This document shows, piece after piece, positions 47,934 to 56,117 of a DNA stretch of 64,000 bases. Made by a program: the position numbers and the translations under genes. Positions within the stretch are counted from its first letter, which is position 1; each line of letters begins with the position of its first letter. Origin of the DNA: an uncultured Tateyamaria sp. (GTDB lineage: Bacteria > Pseudomonadota > Alphaproteobacteria > Rhodobacterales > Rhodobacteraceae). Location: NCBI RefSeq assembly GCF_947503385.1, contig NZ_CANNDO010000005.1, forward strand, positions 186,001 through 250,000, given 5' to 3'. The notes beneath the pieces were generated by a model. That model was given only the letters and a program-made list of their open reading frames with translations, did no database searches and was not told the origin of the DNA.

Positions 47934-48647
47934 ATGCTGTTTATGCAGGAAACTCAGATACGCGTTGTAAGCTATAACATGCGCAAGGCCCGCGGCCTTG
48001 ACCAGATGCGCAAGCCTGAGCGCATCATTCAGGTGATCAACGGCCTGAAGGCAGATATCGTGGTGCTGCAAGAGGCGGACAAACGACTGGGTGCGCGCCC
48101 GTCGGCTCTGCCGCCGCAGATGATCGAAGCCGACACAGATTTTGCATTGGTGGATGTGTCCCTCAATGACGTGAGCATTGGGTGGCATGGCAACGCCGTA
48201 TTGGCGCGCAAGGGTCTTGATGTGTGCAATGTGGACAGACTGGATTTGCCGGGGCTGGAGCCGCGTGGAGCTGTCCGGGTTCAGCTTGATGTGGGCGCCG
48301 GGCTGACCGTCGTTGCGGCGCATCTGGGTCTGCGCAGGCGCGACCGGCGCGCGCAACTCGCCAAGCTGAACAAGGACACGTCCCAAGACACACATTGCGT
48401 GATCGCGGGCGATTTCAACGAATGGTCCACAACCAAAGGGTTCGAACCCTTGGCGGCGCGGTTTGATACATACAGTCCTGGACGGTCGTTCCATGCGCGC
48501 CGCCCCATCGCCGGGCTTGACCGTTTTGCCCTGACCACGGGCGTCACGCTGCGCGATGCGGGCGTTGATCAAAGCCCGCTGGCGCGTGTTGCGTCGGACC
48601 ATCTGCCGATCTGGTCCGACATAACAATCCCTGCCGCTACTTGCTGA
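47934..48647 (+). CDS. Endonuclease/exonuclease/phosphatase family protein
   Basis: A 237-residue protein of the EEP fold. Visible features are SYNMRKARGLD (the catalytic Asn), VVLQEADKR (metal-binding Glu), VVAAHLGLRRRDR, AGDFNEWS (Asp/Asn) and the final SDHLPI (His). It may act on phospholipids, inositides or DNA. No signal peptide is seen. The gene overlaps the convergent usp gene by 11 nt. The second in-frame ATG (47943, MQETQIRVVSYN) is an alternative start. Confidence 0.85.
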   Translation: MLFMQETQIRVVSYNMRKARGLDQMRKPERIIQVINGLKADIVVLQEADKRLGARPSALPPQMIEADTDFALVDVSLNDVSIGWHGNAVLARKGLDVCNVDRLDLPGLEPRGAVRVQLDVGAGLTVVAAHLGLRRRDRRAQLAKLNKDTSQDTHCVIAGDFNEWSTTKGFEPLAARFDTYSPGRSFHARRPIAGLDRFALTTGVTLRDAGVDQSPLARVASDHLPIWSDITIPAATC

Positions 48648-49476
48648 ACAAAACCGGCAGTTTCTGATCCCGCAGCAACGCGTAGGTTGTGGCACCCAAG
48701 ACAAAGTCATAGGCGCGGGAATGGCCAAAAGCGCCCGTGACAATCAGGTCCGCGCCTTTTTCAAATGCGGCCGTTTGCAACACATCCGCGATGCTGTCGC
48801 CCATCGGATCACGATGTTCCAGCGTTGGTTTAAGACCGTGCCGCGCGTACATTTCCGCCATATCGATGGCGTCAGAATCCTTGAACGCGTCCTGCGGCCC
48901 GTTTCCGACGCGCAGAACCGTCAGTGTTGCGCCGTCATCGGCAAGACCAAGCATATCGTGCGCCGCGCGCGCGGCTTCGCGGGTGTCACTCCAACCCAGC
49001 AGGATGTTCGCGCCGATTTCGGGTCCGGTGTAATCCAGCGGCACCACGATCACGGGCCGCCCGCTTTCGCGAATGACTTGGGTTTGCGCGTGCCGTTGAT
49101 CATAGCGGTCGCTGTTTTTGTCCTCGTGCGCCATGATGACCAAGTCGGCGGCCCGCGCGCTTTCTATCATGCGCTCGCTGGCGGATTGCGCCTCAGCCCG
49201 GACCAGACGGAATTCGCTGACGAACGCTTCGGGACCTGTGTGCTTTTCGAAAATGCCTTTGATCGCCTCGGCTTCTTCCTTTTGGCTTTCATTGAACGAT
49301 GCAAAGGCCGTGTCAGGAATATGCATGGCGATGCCCGGATAGACGACCAACGCTTCAATCGTGTGTAGGCCAATCAGATGCGCGCCGTGTTTGCGTGCCA
49401 GCGGCACCGCCACTTTCAGAAGTGTGTGCGCATGATCAGGAGTGGTGAGGCAGACCAGAATTGTCTTGGGGGACAT
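48637..49476 (-). CDS. Universal stress protein (UspA family)
   Basis: A 279-residue protein with two UspA-like domains. The N-domain starts MSPKTILVCLTTPDHAHTLL. The C-domain ends with the ATP-binding pattern DLIVTGAFGHSRAYDFVLGATT. It is one of three usp genes in this island. No FNR-type box was seen directly upstream of it; read-through from hsp20 (59 nt upstream, same strand) is possible. Confidence 0.88.
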   Translation of the reverse strand: MSPKTILVCLTTPDHAHTLLKVAVPLARKHGAHLIGLHTIEALVVYPGIAMHIPDTAFASFNESQKEEAEAIKGIFEKHTGPEAFVSEFRLVRAEAQSASERMIESARAADLVIMAHEDKNSDRYDQRHAQTQVIRESGRPVIVVPLDYTGPEIGANILLGWSDTREAARAAHDMLGLADDGATLTVLRVGNGPQDAFKDSDAIDMAEMYARHGLKPTLEHRDPMGDSIADVLQTAAFEKGADLIVTGAFGHSRAYDFVLGATTYALLRDQKLPVLFSK

Positions 49477-49534
49477 GGCTTTGTTCCTTTGAACTTTGGC
49501 AGTGCCGGGGCGCGTGGCCGCGCCCGGGCTGTCG

Positions 49535-50020
49535 TTACGCTTTCTTAATGTCGATTTTCTGCACGGCGGCTTGGACCGTTTCAGGTTTTGCGATGCTGAG
49601 CGTCAGTACCCCGTCTGCGAAATCGGCTGTTACGGCACCTTCTTCGGGCGCAAAGCCAAGCGGGATTTGACGGCGAAAACTGCCGTAACGCCGCTCGATC
49701 AGATGATAGCCGCCCTCTTTTTCTTCGTGATCCGCGCTTTTTTCGCCCTTCAGAATCAGCGTTTCACCCGACACGGTGACATCCAGATCGTCTTCTTTGA
49801 CGCCGGGCACCTCTGCGGTGACTTTCACCGTGTCGTCCGTCTCGACCACGTCGATCGCGGGAAAGGACGGACCGGCAAAAGAGGATGCCCCGTCTTCGTT
49901 TTGCATCGGAAAGCCAACTTTGAATTGGTCCAGAAGACGGTTCATTTCCCGTTGCAGCGATGGAAACAGAGCCGTTTCGCGGTTTGGTCGGTTGGTTTGA
50001 GGAAGCGTTTGCCGTGACAT
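49535..50020 (-). CDS. Small heat shock protein Hsp20/alpha-crystallin
   Basis: A 161-residue holdase chaperone. The alpha-crystallin domain covers about residues 50-150 (DVVETDDTVKVTAEVPGVKE, LILKGEKS, ERRYGSFRRQIPLGF, and DGVLTLSIAKPE). It prevents aggregation of unfolding proteins. The FNR/FixK box at 50093 lies between it and the divergent bactofilin-like gene. Confidence 0.94.
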   Translation of the reverse strand: MSRQTLPQTNRPNRETALFPSLQREMNRLLDQFKVGFPMQNEDGASSFAGPSFPAIDVVETDDTVKVTAEVPGVKEDDLDVTVSGETLILKGEKSADHEEKEGGYHLIERRYGSFRRQIPLGFAPEEGAVTADFADGVLTLSIAKPETVQAAVQKIDIKKA

Positions 50021-50092
50021 TTTCGGTCTCCTTTCAGTGCAGCCGACACGGAATGTGTCTGGTGTTGAATATCAGTGCGCAGACAGAACCGA

Positions 50093-50106
50093 TTGATCCC
50101 GATCAA
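50093..50106. promoter_or_regulatory. FNR/FixK box, exact consensus (TTGATCCCGATCAA)
   Basis: TTGAT-CCCG-ATCAA is an exact palindromic match to the FNR/FixK consensus. It sits between divergent genes, 80 nt from the hsp20 ATG and 69 nt from the ATG at 50169. Confidence 0.85.
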
Positions 50107-50168
50107 CCGGAGCAGCGGCGGTTGGGGTAGCTCATTGAGGCAACACAGCACTCAAAGAGAGGCCAAAG

Positions 50169-51350
50169 ATGTCTGCATTCTCAACGACGCTCGCCGCGAT
50201 TGCCTTTGCCGCACTGACACAAGCGGCATTTGCCGACACCGTGTCGACGCGCAACGGCGATGACACATTCTTTTCCGGCGGGCTGATCAGCCAGTCGATT
50301 GACACCAAGGGGGATACGTTTGTTGCTGCCCGATCCGCGCGTGTGAAAGGTGCCGCTTTGGGCGATATGCATGTTTCAGGATTCGATGTGTCGGTCGACG
50401 TCAACGTGGCCGAAGACCTTTATGCGATGGGAGCGACCGTTGTGGTCCGTGGAACAATCGCAGAAGACCTGTCGGTTATGGCGTTTTCAGCGCGCACCGA
50501 AAGCAGCTCGGAAACGGCTGGCAATGCGCGCCTGATGGGCAATTCGGTGACGGTCGAAGGACCTGTCGCGGGCGCATTGTCCGTCATGGGGCGCGACGTC
50601 ATTCTAAACGCCAAGATCACAGGGGACGTGCGGATTCTGGCGCAAACGCTGTCTTTTGGACCGGACGCCGTTGTTTCGGGCAGCCTGACATACAGCACAG
50701 AGGAAAAGATCAAGGTCCCGACCCGCGTCGCATCCGAGGATCGCGTGACATTCGAAAGGGTTTCGGGCGGGCAGATTTATGAAGAATGGCAAGAGTTGAG
50801 CAAGGACATACCGACCTTGCCGACATTTGCGTCGATGCTGTTTGGCTTCATCGTGTCGTTGCTGTTTTTCCTGGCGCTCGGTGCGCTTATGCTGGGTTTC
50901 ATGCCCAAGCGCTTGGCCCGAATGCGCCGCAGCATCGCGGCCGCGCCCGGTCAGACATTCATGCTGGGTGTCATTGGTCTGTCGATGCTCTTTGGTGCGG
51001 TGCTGGTCACGGCGCTTACCATCGTCGGATTGCCCTTTGTCCCGATTGCAGTGCTCGCCATCGTGGTCGCTTGGGTCCTTGGGTATGCTTTGGGTGCTTA
51101 CAGTGTTGCCATGCGTCTCTGGACCGGTCTGGGCGGTGCGGACGACCCAAGCAATGTTGCGCGTCTCGCGATTCTCGCCGCTGCCATCACCTTTATTGCG
51201 CTGCTGAACTTCATTCCCTTTGTTGGGTGGGTGGCCAATTACACGCTGGTCCTGCTGGGTGTCGGAGCGATGACGCGCGCCGTGTTCCAGTCGCTCATTG
51301 GCAGCCCTGATGTGGTGCTCGATGTCGACATGAAGCCAATTGAAGACTGA
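50169..51350 (+). CDS. Bactofilin-like/polymer-forming domain membrane protein
   Basis: A 393-residue protein with a Sec-type signal (MSAFSTTLAAIAFAALTQAA) and a beta-helical repeat domain of short hydrophobic strands (about residues 30-185; repeated patterns such as GATVVVRGTIAEDLSVM and GNSVTVEGPVAGALSVM). A C-terminal membrane region of about four helices follows (about 215-375). The layout, exported right-handed helix plus membrane anchor, recalls polymer-forming cytoskeletal proteins, here on the periplasmic side. It is the first gene after the exact FixK box and is followed by a DUF2267 gene. Confidence 0.75.
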   Translation: MSAFSTTLAAIAFAALTQAAFADTVSTRNGDDTFFSGGLISQSIDTKGDTFVAARSARVKGAALGDMHVSGFDVSVDVNVAEDLYAMGATVVVRGTIAEDLSVMAFSARTESSSETAGNARLMGNSVTVEGPVAGALSVMGRDVILNAKITGDVRILAQTLSFGPDAVVSGSLTYSTEEKIKVPTRVASEDRVTFERVSGGQIYEEWQELSKDIPTLPTFASMLFGFIVSLLFFLALGALMLGFMPKRLARMRRSIAAAPGQTFMLGVIGLSMLFGAVLVTALTIVGLPFVPIAVLAIVVAWVLGYALGAYSVAMRLWTGLGGADDPSNVARLAILAAAITFIALLNFIPFVGWVANYTLVLLGVGAMTRAVFQSLIGSPDVVLDVDMKPIED

Positions 51351-51371
51351 CCTTTTCAGAGGAGAGAACCC

Positions 51372-51803
51372 ATGACCGCACAAGGTTTGGAAGTCATCGA
51401 TCAAAGCGTGCATCTGACCCATGAGTGGATCAACGAACTGGCAGGGAGACTGGATTGGTCATCGAAACGATCCGCCCTGCGGCTGCTGCGCGTCACATTG
51501 CACCGTATCCGCGATCACCTGCTGGTCGATGAGGTGGCCCAGCTCTCGGCGCAACTGCCAGTGATGATCCGGGGCTTCTACTTTGAGGGTTGGGTGCCCA
51601 AAGACACCCCGATCAAGGAAAGGCGCGGGCAGGATTTCGTAGCCTTTATCAGCCATCAGATGAGCGACACCGCCGAGTATCGCGGGCGCGATGACATCAA
51701 ATGCGTGTTCGATATGCTCAACGCGCGGATCAGCCGGGGTGAAGTCGAGGACGTGTGGGCGAGCCTGCCGCAAGACCTGCGCGATCTGTGGCCCGCGCCC
51801 TGA
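51372..51803 (+). CDS. DUF2267-family protein
   Basis: A 143-residue soluble helical protein. The segments WSSKRSALRLLRVTLHRIRD, HLLVDEVAQLSAQLPVMIRG and LNARISRGEVEDVWASLPQD are characteristic of DUF2267, often encoded beside stress and hypoxia genes. It is 21 nt downstream of the bactofilin-like gene, after GGAGAG, so they share a transcript. Molecular function unknown. Confidence 0.85.
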   Translation: MTAQGLEVIDQSVHLTHEWINELAGRLDWSSKRSALRLLRVTLHRIRDHLLVDEVAQLSAQLPVMIRGFYFEGWVPKDTPIKERRGQDFVAFISHQMSDTAEYRGRDDIKCVFDMLNARISRGEVEDVWASLPQDLRDLWPAP

Positions 51804-51808
51804 AACGA

Positions 51809-51839
51809 CGAAAGCCACGCAGGGTTTGCGTGGCTTTCG
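51809..51839. terminator. Bidirectional hairpin terminator between DUF2267 and fixK genes
   Basis: A perfect 13-bp inverted repeat CGAAAGCCACGCA / TGCGTGGCTTTCG with a 5-nt loop (GGGTT). The A/T ends of the stem and its position between two convergent genes fit rho-independent termination in both directions; the T-tract is short. Confidence 0.8.
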
Positions 51840-51865
51840 CAAAATGTGGTGGGCAAGGCGGTTGT

Positions 51866-52540
51866 TCAGTCGGTGCCATCCTCTGCAAGGCTCATCAGGG
51901 CGGTCGGACGTTGAATGATGATCGTGTGAATGTTGTCGATTGCGATGATCTTGCTTTTGCGCAGTTGCGTGAATGTGCGGCTGACAGTTTCTGTGGTCAG
52001 CCCCAGAAAGTCGGCAATATCGGCGCGGCTCATGGGCAGGTTGATCTGACGGTAGGCTCCCAGATCCTCGCCCACGCGCTCAGACAGGACACACAGGAAT
52101 GAGGCGAGCTTTTCTGTTGCGGACTTGCGCCCGAGCATCATGAAGTGGTCCTGCATTGCGCTGATTTCGCGCAATGCGGCCTTCAGCAGGGCGCAGTGCA
52201 AGGCGGGATCGCCGTCGCCGCTTTCCAGATGCGACCGGCGGAAAGGTTGCAACCGCACCTCTGTCAGCGCTTCGCAATCAGTGTGGTGCAAATCATTTGC
52301 CGGAAAACCGACAATGTCGCCGGGATAGCCAAAGGCGATGACCTGTCGGCGGCCATCCGCCAGCAGTTTGGTCAGCCGCAGCACGCCGCTGGTGACCTGA
52401 TACAGCCATTCGACCTCATCGCCCTCAAAATATAGATATGCGCCGCGTTTCAGGCGGGCTTCGGCGGTTTTCGATGACGCACTGGCAAGGGGGGCGGTGG
52501 ACGCTTTGACGGCGATTTCGCTGGGAAACGTGACATACAT
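51866..52540 (-). CDS. fixK: Crp/Fnr-family regulator, FixK type
   Basis: A 224-residue activator: cyclic-nucleotide-binding-like N-domain (about residues 30-120), dimerisation helix and C-terminal HTH (SRADIADFLGLTTETVSRTF). Glu184, Ser187 and Arg188 are the E..SR set that reads TTGA half-sites in FNR and FixK. The N-terminal cysteine cluster for an Fe-S centre is absent (cysteines only at 89, 116 and 150). It therefore cannot sense O2 as FNR does, and should depend on an upstream sensor, the FixL-like kinase encoded beside it. No FNR box was found before it; a K-box-like direct repeat is present instead. Confidence 0.88.
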   Translation of the reverse strand: MYVTFPSEIAVKASTAPLASASSKTAEARLKRGAYLYFEGDEVEWLYQVTSGVLRLTKLLADGRRQVIAFGYPGDIVGFPANDLHHTDCEALTEVRLQPFRRSHLESGDGDPALHCALLKAALREISAMQDHFMMLGRKSATEKLASFLCVLSERVGEDLGAYRQINLPMSRADIADFLGLTTETVSRTFTQLRKSKIIAIDNIHTIIIQRPTALMSLAEDGTD

Positions 52541-52618
52541 TTGGGCAGACCTCCGTGATCAATTGAGGCCACCTTGATCTGCTTGTGTGATTTGAATTAC
52601 TGTCCAAGAGCTGACTTT

Positions 52619-52634
52619 TGTATCGTTTTGTAAC
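52619..52634 (-). promoter_or_regulatory. K-box-like direct repeat upstream of fixK
   Basis: On the minus strand the sequence reads GTTACA-AAAC-GATACA, two hexamers at 10-bp periodicity, 79-94 nt upstream of the fixK ATG. OmpR/PhoB-type regulators bind such direct repeats. As I recall, the FxkR target (K-box) in Rhizobium etli is GTTACA-N4-GTTACA; this differs in one base. Confidence 0.55.
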
Positions 52635-52709
52635 ACGCAGGTCAGTGGCGCAGCCGGATGGGGCAACGCATAAAGTGATCTGCCACCCAATCTCGAGAAA
52701 CGAGATCAA

Positions 52710-53465
52710 ATGAAAGATCAGACGATCCTTGTTGTTGAGGACGATCAGAAGATCAGACACCTCTTGCGCAACGTGCTTGAGGGTGAGGGCGCGCGCGTCA
52801 TCGAAGCCGAGACAGCCGCCGAGGTGATGCAAGTTATCGGAGACACGCCGCTTAACTTGATTACACTGGATCTTCATCTGGGTGCGGACAACGGTGTCGA
52901 CATCGCCCAGCAGATCCGCGCGGTCTCACAAGTGCCCATCATCATGGTGACTGGCAAAGATGATGTGATCGACCGTGTCGTCGGGCTTGAGGTCGGGGCA
53001 GATGACTACATCACCAAACCGTTCCATATCCGCGAGGTCATTGCGCGCGTCCGAAGCGTGCTGCGCAGAACAGGTGCGCCCGCGCCCACCCCGGATGCAG
53101 ATGCTGCACCAAGCAGCGCGCATTTCTGTTTTGATGGCATGACAGCATATCCCGACCGGCTTGAACTGATCGACCGGGACAGTTCGCCGTGCGAACTGAC
53201 CAGCGGCGATTTTAAGCTGCTGAACGTGTTTCTGAACAGGCCCAAGCGCGTACTGTCACGCGATCAGCTGATGGACCTGACGGGCGGGATCGAGTGGAGC
53301 CCGCTGGACCGCACCATCGACAATCAGGTCGCCCGGTTGCGCAAAAAGATCGAGCGTGACCCGTCAAAACCGCAGCTCATCAAGACGGTTCGCGGCATCG
53401 GCTACACGTTCGCAAGCGATGTGAAAGTTGTTCAGTCGCCACCAGTATCGGCCAAGAGCGCCTGA
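52710..53465 (+). CDS. OmpR/PhoB-family response regulator (FxkR-like)
   Basis: A 251-residue response regulator: receiver domain (residues 5-118) with phospho-acceptor Asp54 in LITLDLHLG, Thr81 and Lys103 (ITKPF), and a C-terminal winged helix (CELTSGDFKLLNVFLNRPKR through VRGIGYTFASD). It is divergent from fixK and convergent, with a 34-nt overlap, with the FixL-like kinase gene. This places it as the link between kinase and fixK, like FxkR in rhizobial hybrid-FixL pathways. Confidence 0.88.
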   Translation: MKDQTILVVEDDQKIRHLLRNVLEGEGARVIEAETAAEVMQVIGDTPLNLITLDLHLGADNGVDIAQQIRAVSQVPIIMVTGKDDVIDRVVGLEVGADDYITKPFHIREVIARVRSVLRRTGAPAPTPDADAAPSSAHFCFDGMTAYPDRLELIDRDSSPCELTSGDFKLLNVFLNRPKRVLSRDQLMDLTGGIEWSPLDRTIDNQVARLRKKIERDPSKPQLIKTVRGIGYTFASDVKVVQSPPVSAKSA

Positions 53466-54982
53466 AGCCGCTCTGCCAACTCTGACTGACGGTAGGGTTT
53501 GTGTAGAATGTGCGAATGGACGTCGTGCGCCAGTTCACTCGTGATCACGTCGCTGGCATAGCCGGACGTCAGCAAGACTTTGAGCTTTGGGAATTCTGCC
53601 GCGATCTTTGCGGCGAGGTCATAGCCGTTCAACGTCCCCGGCATCACCAAATCCGAAAACACCAGATCAACCTCTGCGCCGTTCTTGAGCATCTCATACG
53701 CGCGGTCACCGCTGTCTGCGTCCAGCGTCGCAAAGCCAAGGTCGCGAATACGCTCGATCGACAGTTTCCGCACACGTTCGTTGTCCTCGACAATCAGGAT
53801 TGTCTCGCCGTTGCCGCGCGGCGGGTCCTGACGCATGTCAGTTGCAACATGCGCGTCCGCCGTTTCGGCCTTTTGCCGCACAGCCGGGAAATAGAGGCCA
53901 AAACTCGTGCCCAGACCCAGTTCGCTATAGAGTGTTACGTGACCGCCTGATTGCCGCACAAATCCATACACCATCGCCAAACCCAGCCCGGTGCCGCCGC
54001 TCTCGTCTTTGGTCGTAAAGAACGGCTCAAACGCGCGGCGCTGCGCCTCGATACTCATACCTGCGCCATCGTCGCTCACGGACAGCCGCACGTAGTCGCC
54101 CGGCTCGATATCCGTCTCTTGGGCCATATAGCTGTCATCAATCGTGACATTGGCAATGGAAACCAGCAATTCGCCTCCCGCTCCCATCGCGTCGCGGGCA
54201 TTCAGCGCAAGGTTCATCAGCGCGGATTGCAGTTGGACCGTGTCGATCATGACCGGGTCAAGTTCGGCGGCAAAGTCGGTTTTGATCCGGTAGGTCGCGC
54301 CGATGGTGCGCTTGAGCAGTGTCAGTGTATTTGTGCACAGCTCGCGCAAATCCGCCTTGACCGGTTTGAGGTTGCTGCGCCGCGCAAACACCATCAATCG
54401 CGTTGTCAGGTCCGCGCCCATTTCAGCGGATTCAAGCGCGTCCTTGATCAGTGGCATTTGACGGTCGTCAGCGCCGCGCATCTCCAGCAATTCCAGATTG
54501 CCGACGATAACGGTCAGCAGATTGTTGAAATCATGGGCGATGCCGCCCGTCAGTTTCCCAATGGCGTCAAGACGTTGAGAGCGCGCCAGCGCGTCTTCGG
54601 TCGCCTTGCGATGCGTCAAGTCGTGGAGAATGCCGATAAAGATGCGCTTGCCCTCGACCTGACTGTGGCCGACCGACAGGTGCAGCGGAAAGACCGAGCC
54701 ATCTTTGCGCTGCCCCTCGACATCGCGTCCGATGTCGATGATCCGCTTTTCACCCGTCTTGATATGATGCGACATGAATCCGTCATGCAGCGCGGCCAGC
54801 GCCTCCGGCATCAGCATATTGACGCTTTGGCCCACCATCTCGGTCACATCAAACTGAAACAGGCGCGCAGCGGCAGCGTTCGTGCGTAGTATTTTGCCTT
54901 TTTCATCCGAGACGACCATCGCATCCACGGCCGCTTCCATGATGGCGTGCAAAATGGCGCTGTCCGTTGCCGTATCGACCAC
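53432..54982 (-). CDS. fixL: Hybrid histidine kinase with FixL-type haem-PAS oxygen sensor
   Basis: A 516-residue soluble kinase: PAS domain (about residues 8-125), HisKA with phospho-acceptor His150 (GGIAHDFNNLL), HATPase_c (SDDGAGM, TGLGLAMVYGF) and a C-terminal receiver (LVFSDLVMPG). The PAS is FixL-like: NMLMPE, His66-Asp-Gly aligning with the proximal haem His200 of Bradyrhizobium FixL, and IIDIGR with Arg86 aligning with Arg220, the O2-responsive residue. The GTG at 54982 is chosen because AGAGGAG precedes it; upstream in-frame starts (up to 55339) would enclose the FixK box. No membrane helices. Confidence 0.9.
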   Translation of the reverse strand: MVDTATDSAILHAIMEAAVDAMVVSDEKGKILRTNAAAARLFQFDVTEMVGQSVNMLMPEALAALHDGFMSHHIKTGEKRIIDIGRDVEGQRKDGSVFPLHLSVGHSQVEGKRIFIGILHDLTHRKATEDALARSQRLDAIGKLTGGIAHDFNNLLTVIVGNLELLEMRGADDRQMPLIKDALESAEMGADLTTRLMVFARRSNLKPVKADLRELCTNTLTLLKRTIGATYRIKTDFAAELDPVMIDTVQLQSALMNLALNARDAMGAGGELLVSIANVTIDDSYMAQETDIEPGDYVRLSVSDDGAGMSIEAQRRAFEPFFTTKDESGGTGLGLAMVYGFVRQSGGHVTLYSELGLGTSFGLYFPAVRQKAETADAHVATDMRQDPPRGNGETILIVEDNERVRKLSIERIRDLGFATLDADSGDRAYEMLKNGAEVDLVFSDLVMPGTLNGYDLAAKIAAEFPKLKVLLTSGYASDVITSELAHDVHSHILHKPYRQSELAERLQALLADTGGD

Positions 54983-55040
54983 TGCCGGTCTCCTCTTTGC
55001 CCGAACCTGCCAAATGCTGCGCCCAAGGCGCAAGGCGGAA

Positions 55041-55054
55041 TTGATATGCATCAA
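55041..55054. promoter_or_regulatory. FNR/FixK box, exact consensus (TTGATATGCATCAA)
   Basis: TTGAT-ATGC-ATCAA is an exact consensus palindrome between the divergent fixL-like kinase (66 nt to its GTG) and the host-attachment protein gene (62 nt to its ATG). It predicts FixK feedback on its own sensor gene. Confidence 0.87.
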
Positions 55055-55109
55055 CCTCTTTTGGTTCTGGTCTGACATATCTGAAAGGATCAGGTGCAAG
55101 GAGACAACG

Positions 55110-55547
55110 ATGAAACCAATTGTGACTTGGGTTGTTGTTGCGAACACGCGCGCGGCTCGGGTGTATGCGCATTTGGGGCCCGGCAAAGGCTTGGCGGCAG
55201 TCAACGACCAAAATTGGCGGGCACCGGAGGTGTCCATGCCCCGCGACAAAGCGGGTGTCGGGCATAGCATTTCCGGGCCGGCGGTGTCGGCTGTGTCGCA
55301 GACGGACCCACAAGAGCTGGCCGACACCCGATTTGCCAAGCGGATTGCCGAAGATCTGGCAAAGGCGCGTCACGGCAAGACATTTGACCGGCTCATCCTG
55401 ATCTCTGGGCCGCATATGATGGGTTTGCTGCGTGCGCATCTTGATGGTTCCCTGTCGGCTGTTTTGATCGGCGAAATCCCCAAAGACCTGTCTGCGCAAC
55501 CGCTGCGTGAAATTGAATCCCAGCTTGGCGCGTTGCTCGCCGTCTAG
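55110..55547 (+). CDS. Host attachment protein family (AtsE-like) protein
   Basis: A 145-residue protein starting MKPIVTWVVVANTRAARVYA, the conserved beginning of the 'protein required for attachment to host cells' family, and containing FDRLILISGPHMMGLLRAHL. The fold resembles archaeal release-factor-like domains and the biochemical role is unclear. The ATG at 55110 follows AAGGAG; the open frame from 54882 is antisense to the kinase. It sits 35 nt before a usp gene and is likely FixK-controlled. Confidence 0.83.
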   Translation: MKPIVTWVVVANTRAARVYAHLGPGKGLAAVNDQNWRAPEVSMPRDKAGVGHSISGPAVSAVSQTDPQELADTRFAKRIAEDLAKARHGKTFDRLILISGPHMMGLLRAHLDGSLSAVLIGEIPKDLSAQPLREIESQLGALLAV

Positions 55548-55582
55548 ACCCGATGCGCGGGGTGACAGAAGGGAGGAACGGA

Positions 55583-56029
55583 ATGTTCAAGCACATCATT
55601 GTCGGCATCGACGGATCGGAAAAGGCCAAGAAAGCAGCACGGGTCGCATTCGATCTGGGCAAGCACTACGGCGGTACAGTGACATTGGTGCACGTGCCTC
55701 ACGCCGAAACCGCTGCCTATGTCGTTGGCGCTGTGTCCGGGTACCACTCGGCCATAACCAAACCGTCCTATGACGAAATCGAACGGGCCGGGCAGCAGGT
55801 CTTGGACAAAGCGCTGATCATCGCCGCTGATATGTTCTTTGCGGATGTCAGAACGCATATGCCGCACGGTGACGCCGCGACCGAGCTATTGCGATACGCA
55901 GATAAGATCGGTGCTGATCTGATTGTCACTGGGCGCCGTGGATTGGGCGGGTTGTCCGGTTTGGTGCTGGGCAGCACAACGCAACGTATCAGTCACCGGG
56001 CGAAATGCGCCTGCCTTTCCATCGTGTAA
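55583..56029 (+). CDS. Universal stress protein (single-domain UspA)
   Basis: A 148-residue UspA protein starting MFKHIIVGIDGSEKAKKAAR, with the ATP-binding motif GADLIVTGRRGLGGLSGLVLGS (in part, G-x2-G-x9-GS) near the C-terminus. It is the classic ATP-binding Usp format, unlike the two longer usp genes nearby. The ATG follows GGGAGG. Co-transcription with the host attachment gene is likely. Confidence 0.93.
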   Translation: MFKHIIVGIDGSEKAKKAARVAFDLGKHYGGTVTLVHVPHAETAAYVVGAVSGYHSAITKPSYDEIERAGQQVLDKALIIAADMFFADVRTHMPHGDAATELLRYADKIGADLIVTGRRGLGGLSGLVLGSTTQRISHRAKCACLSIV

Positions 56030-56117
56030 TTGGCGTCGCCCTTTGCGGCAAAAAAACTGGCCGCAGGCACAAAAAGTTGACTGCTTCCGTTGGCTGACTG
56101 CGCGGGCTCATTTGCGC

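Noticed and set aside
52574..52587. TTGATCTGCTTGTG upstream of fixK as an autoregulatory box
   Set aside because: Only the left half-site matches; the right half TTGTG does not fit ATCAA at the required spacing.
54983..55339. Upstream extension of the FixL-like kinase
   Set aside because: It would include the exact FixK box and the start of the divergent attachment gene. The GTG at 54982 has a strong Shine-Dalgarno and gives the PAS-first FixL-like architecture.
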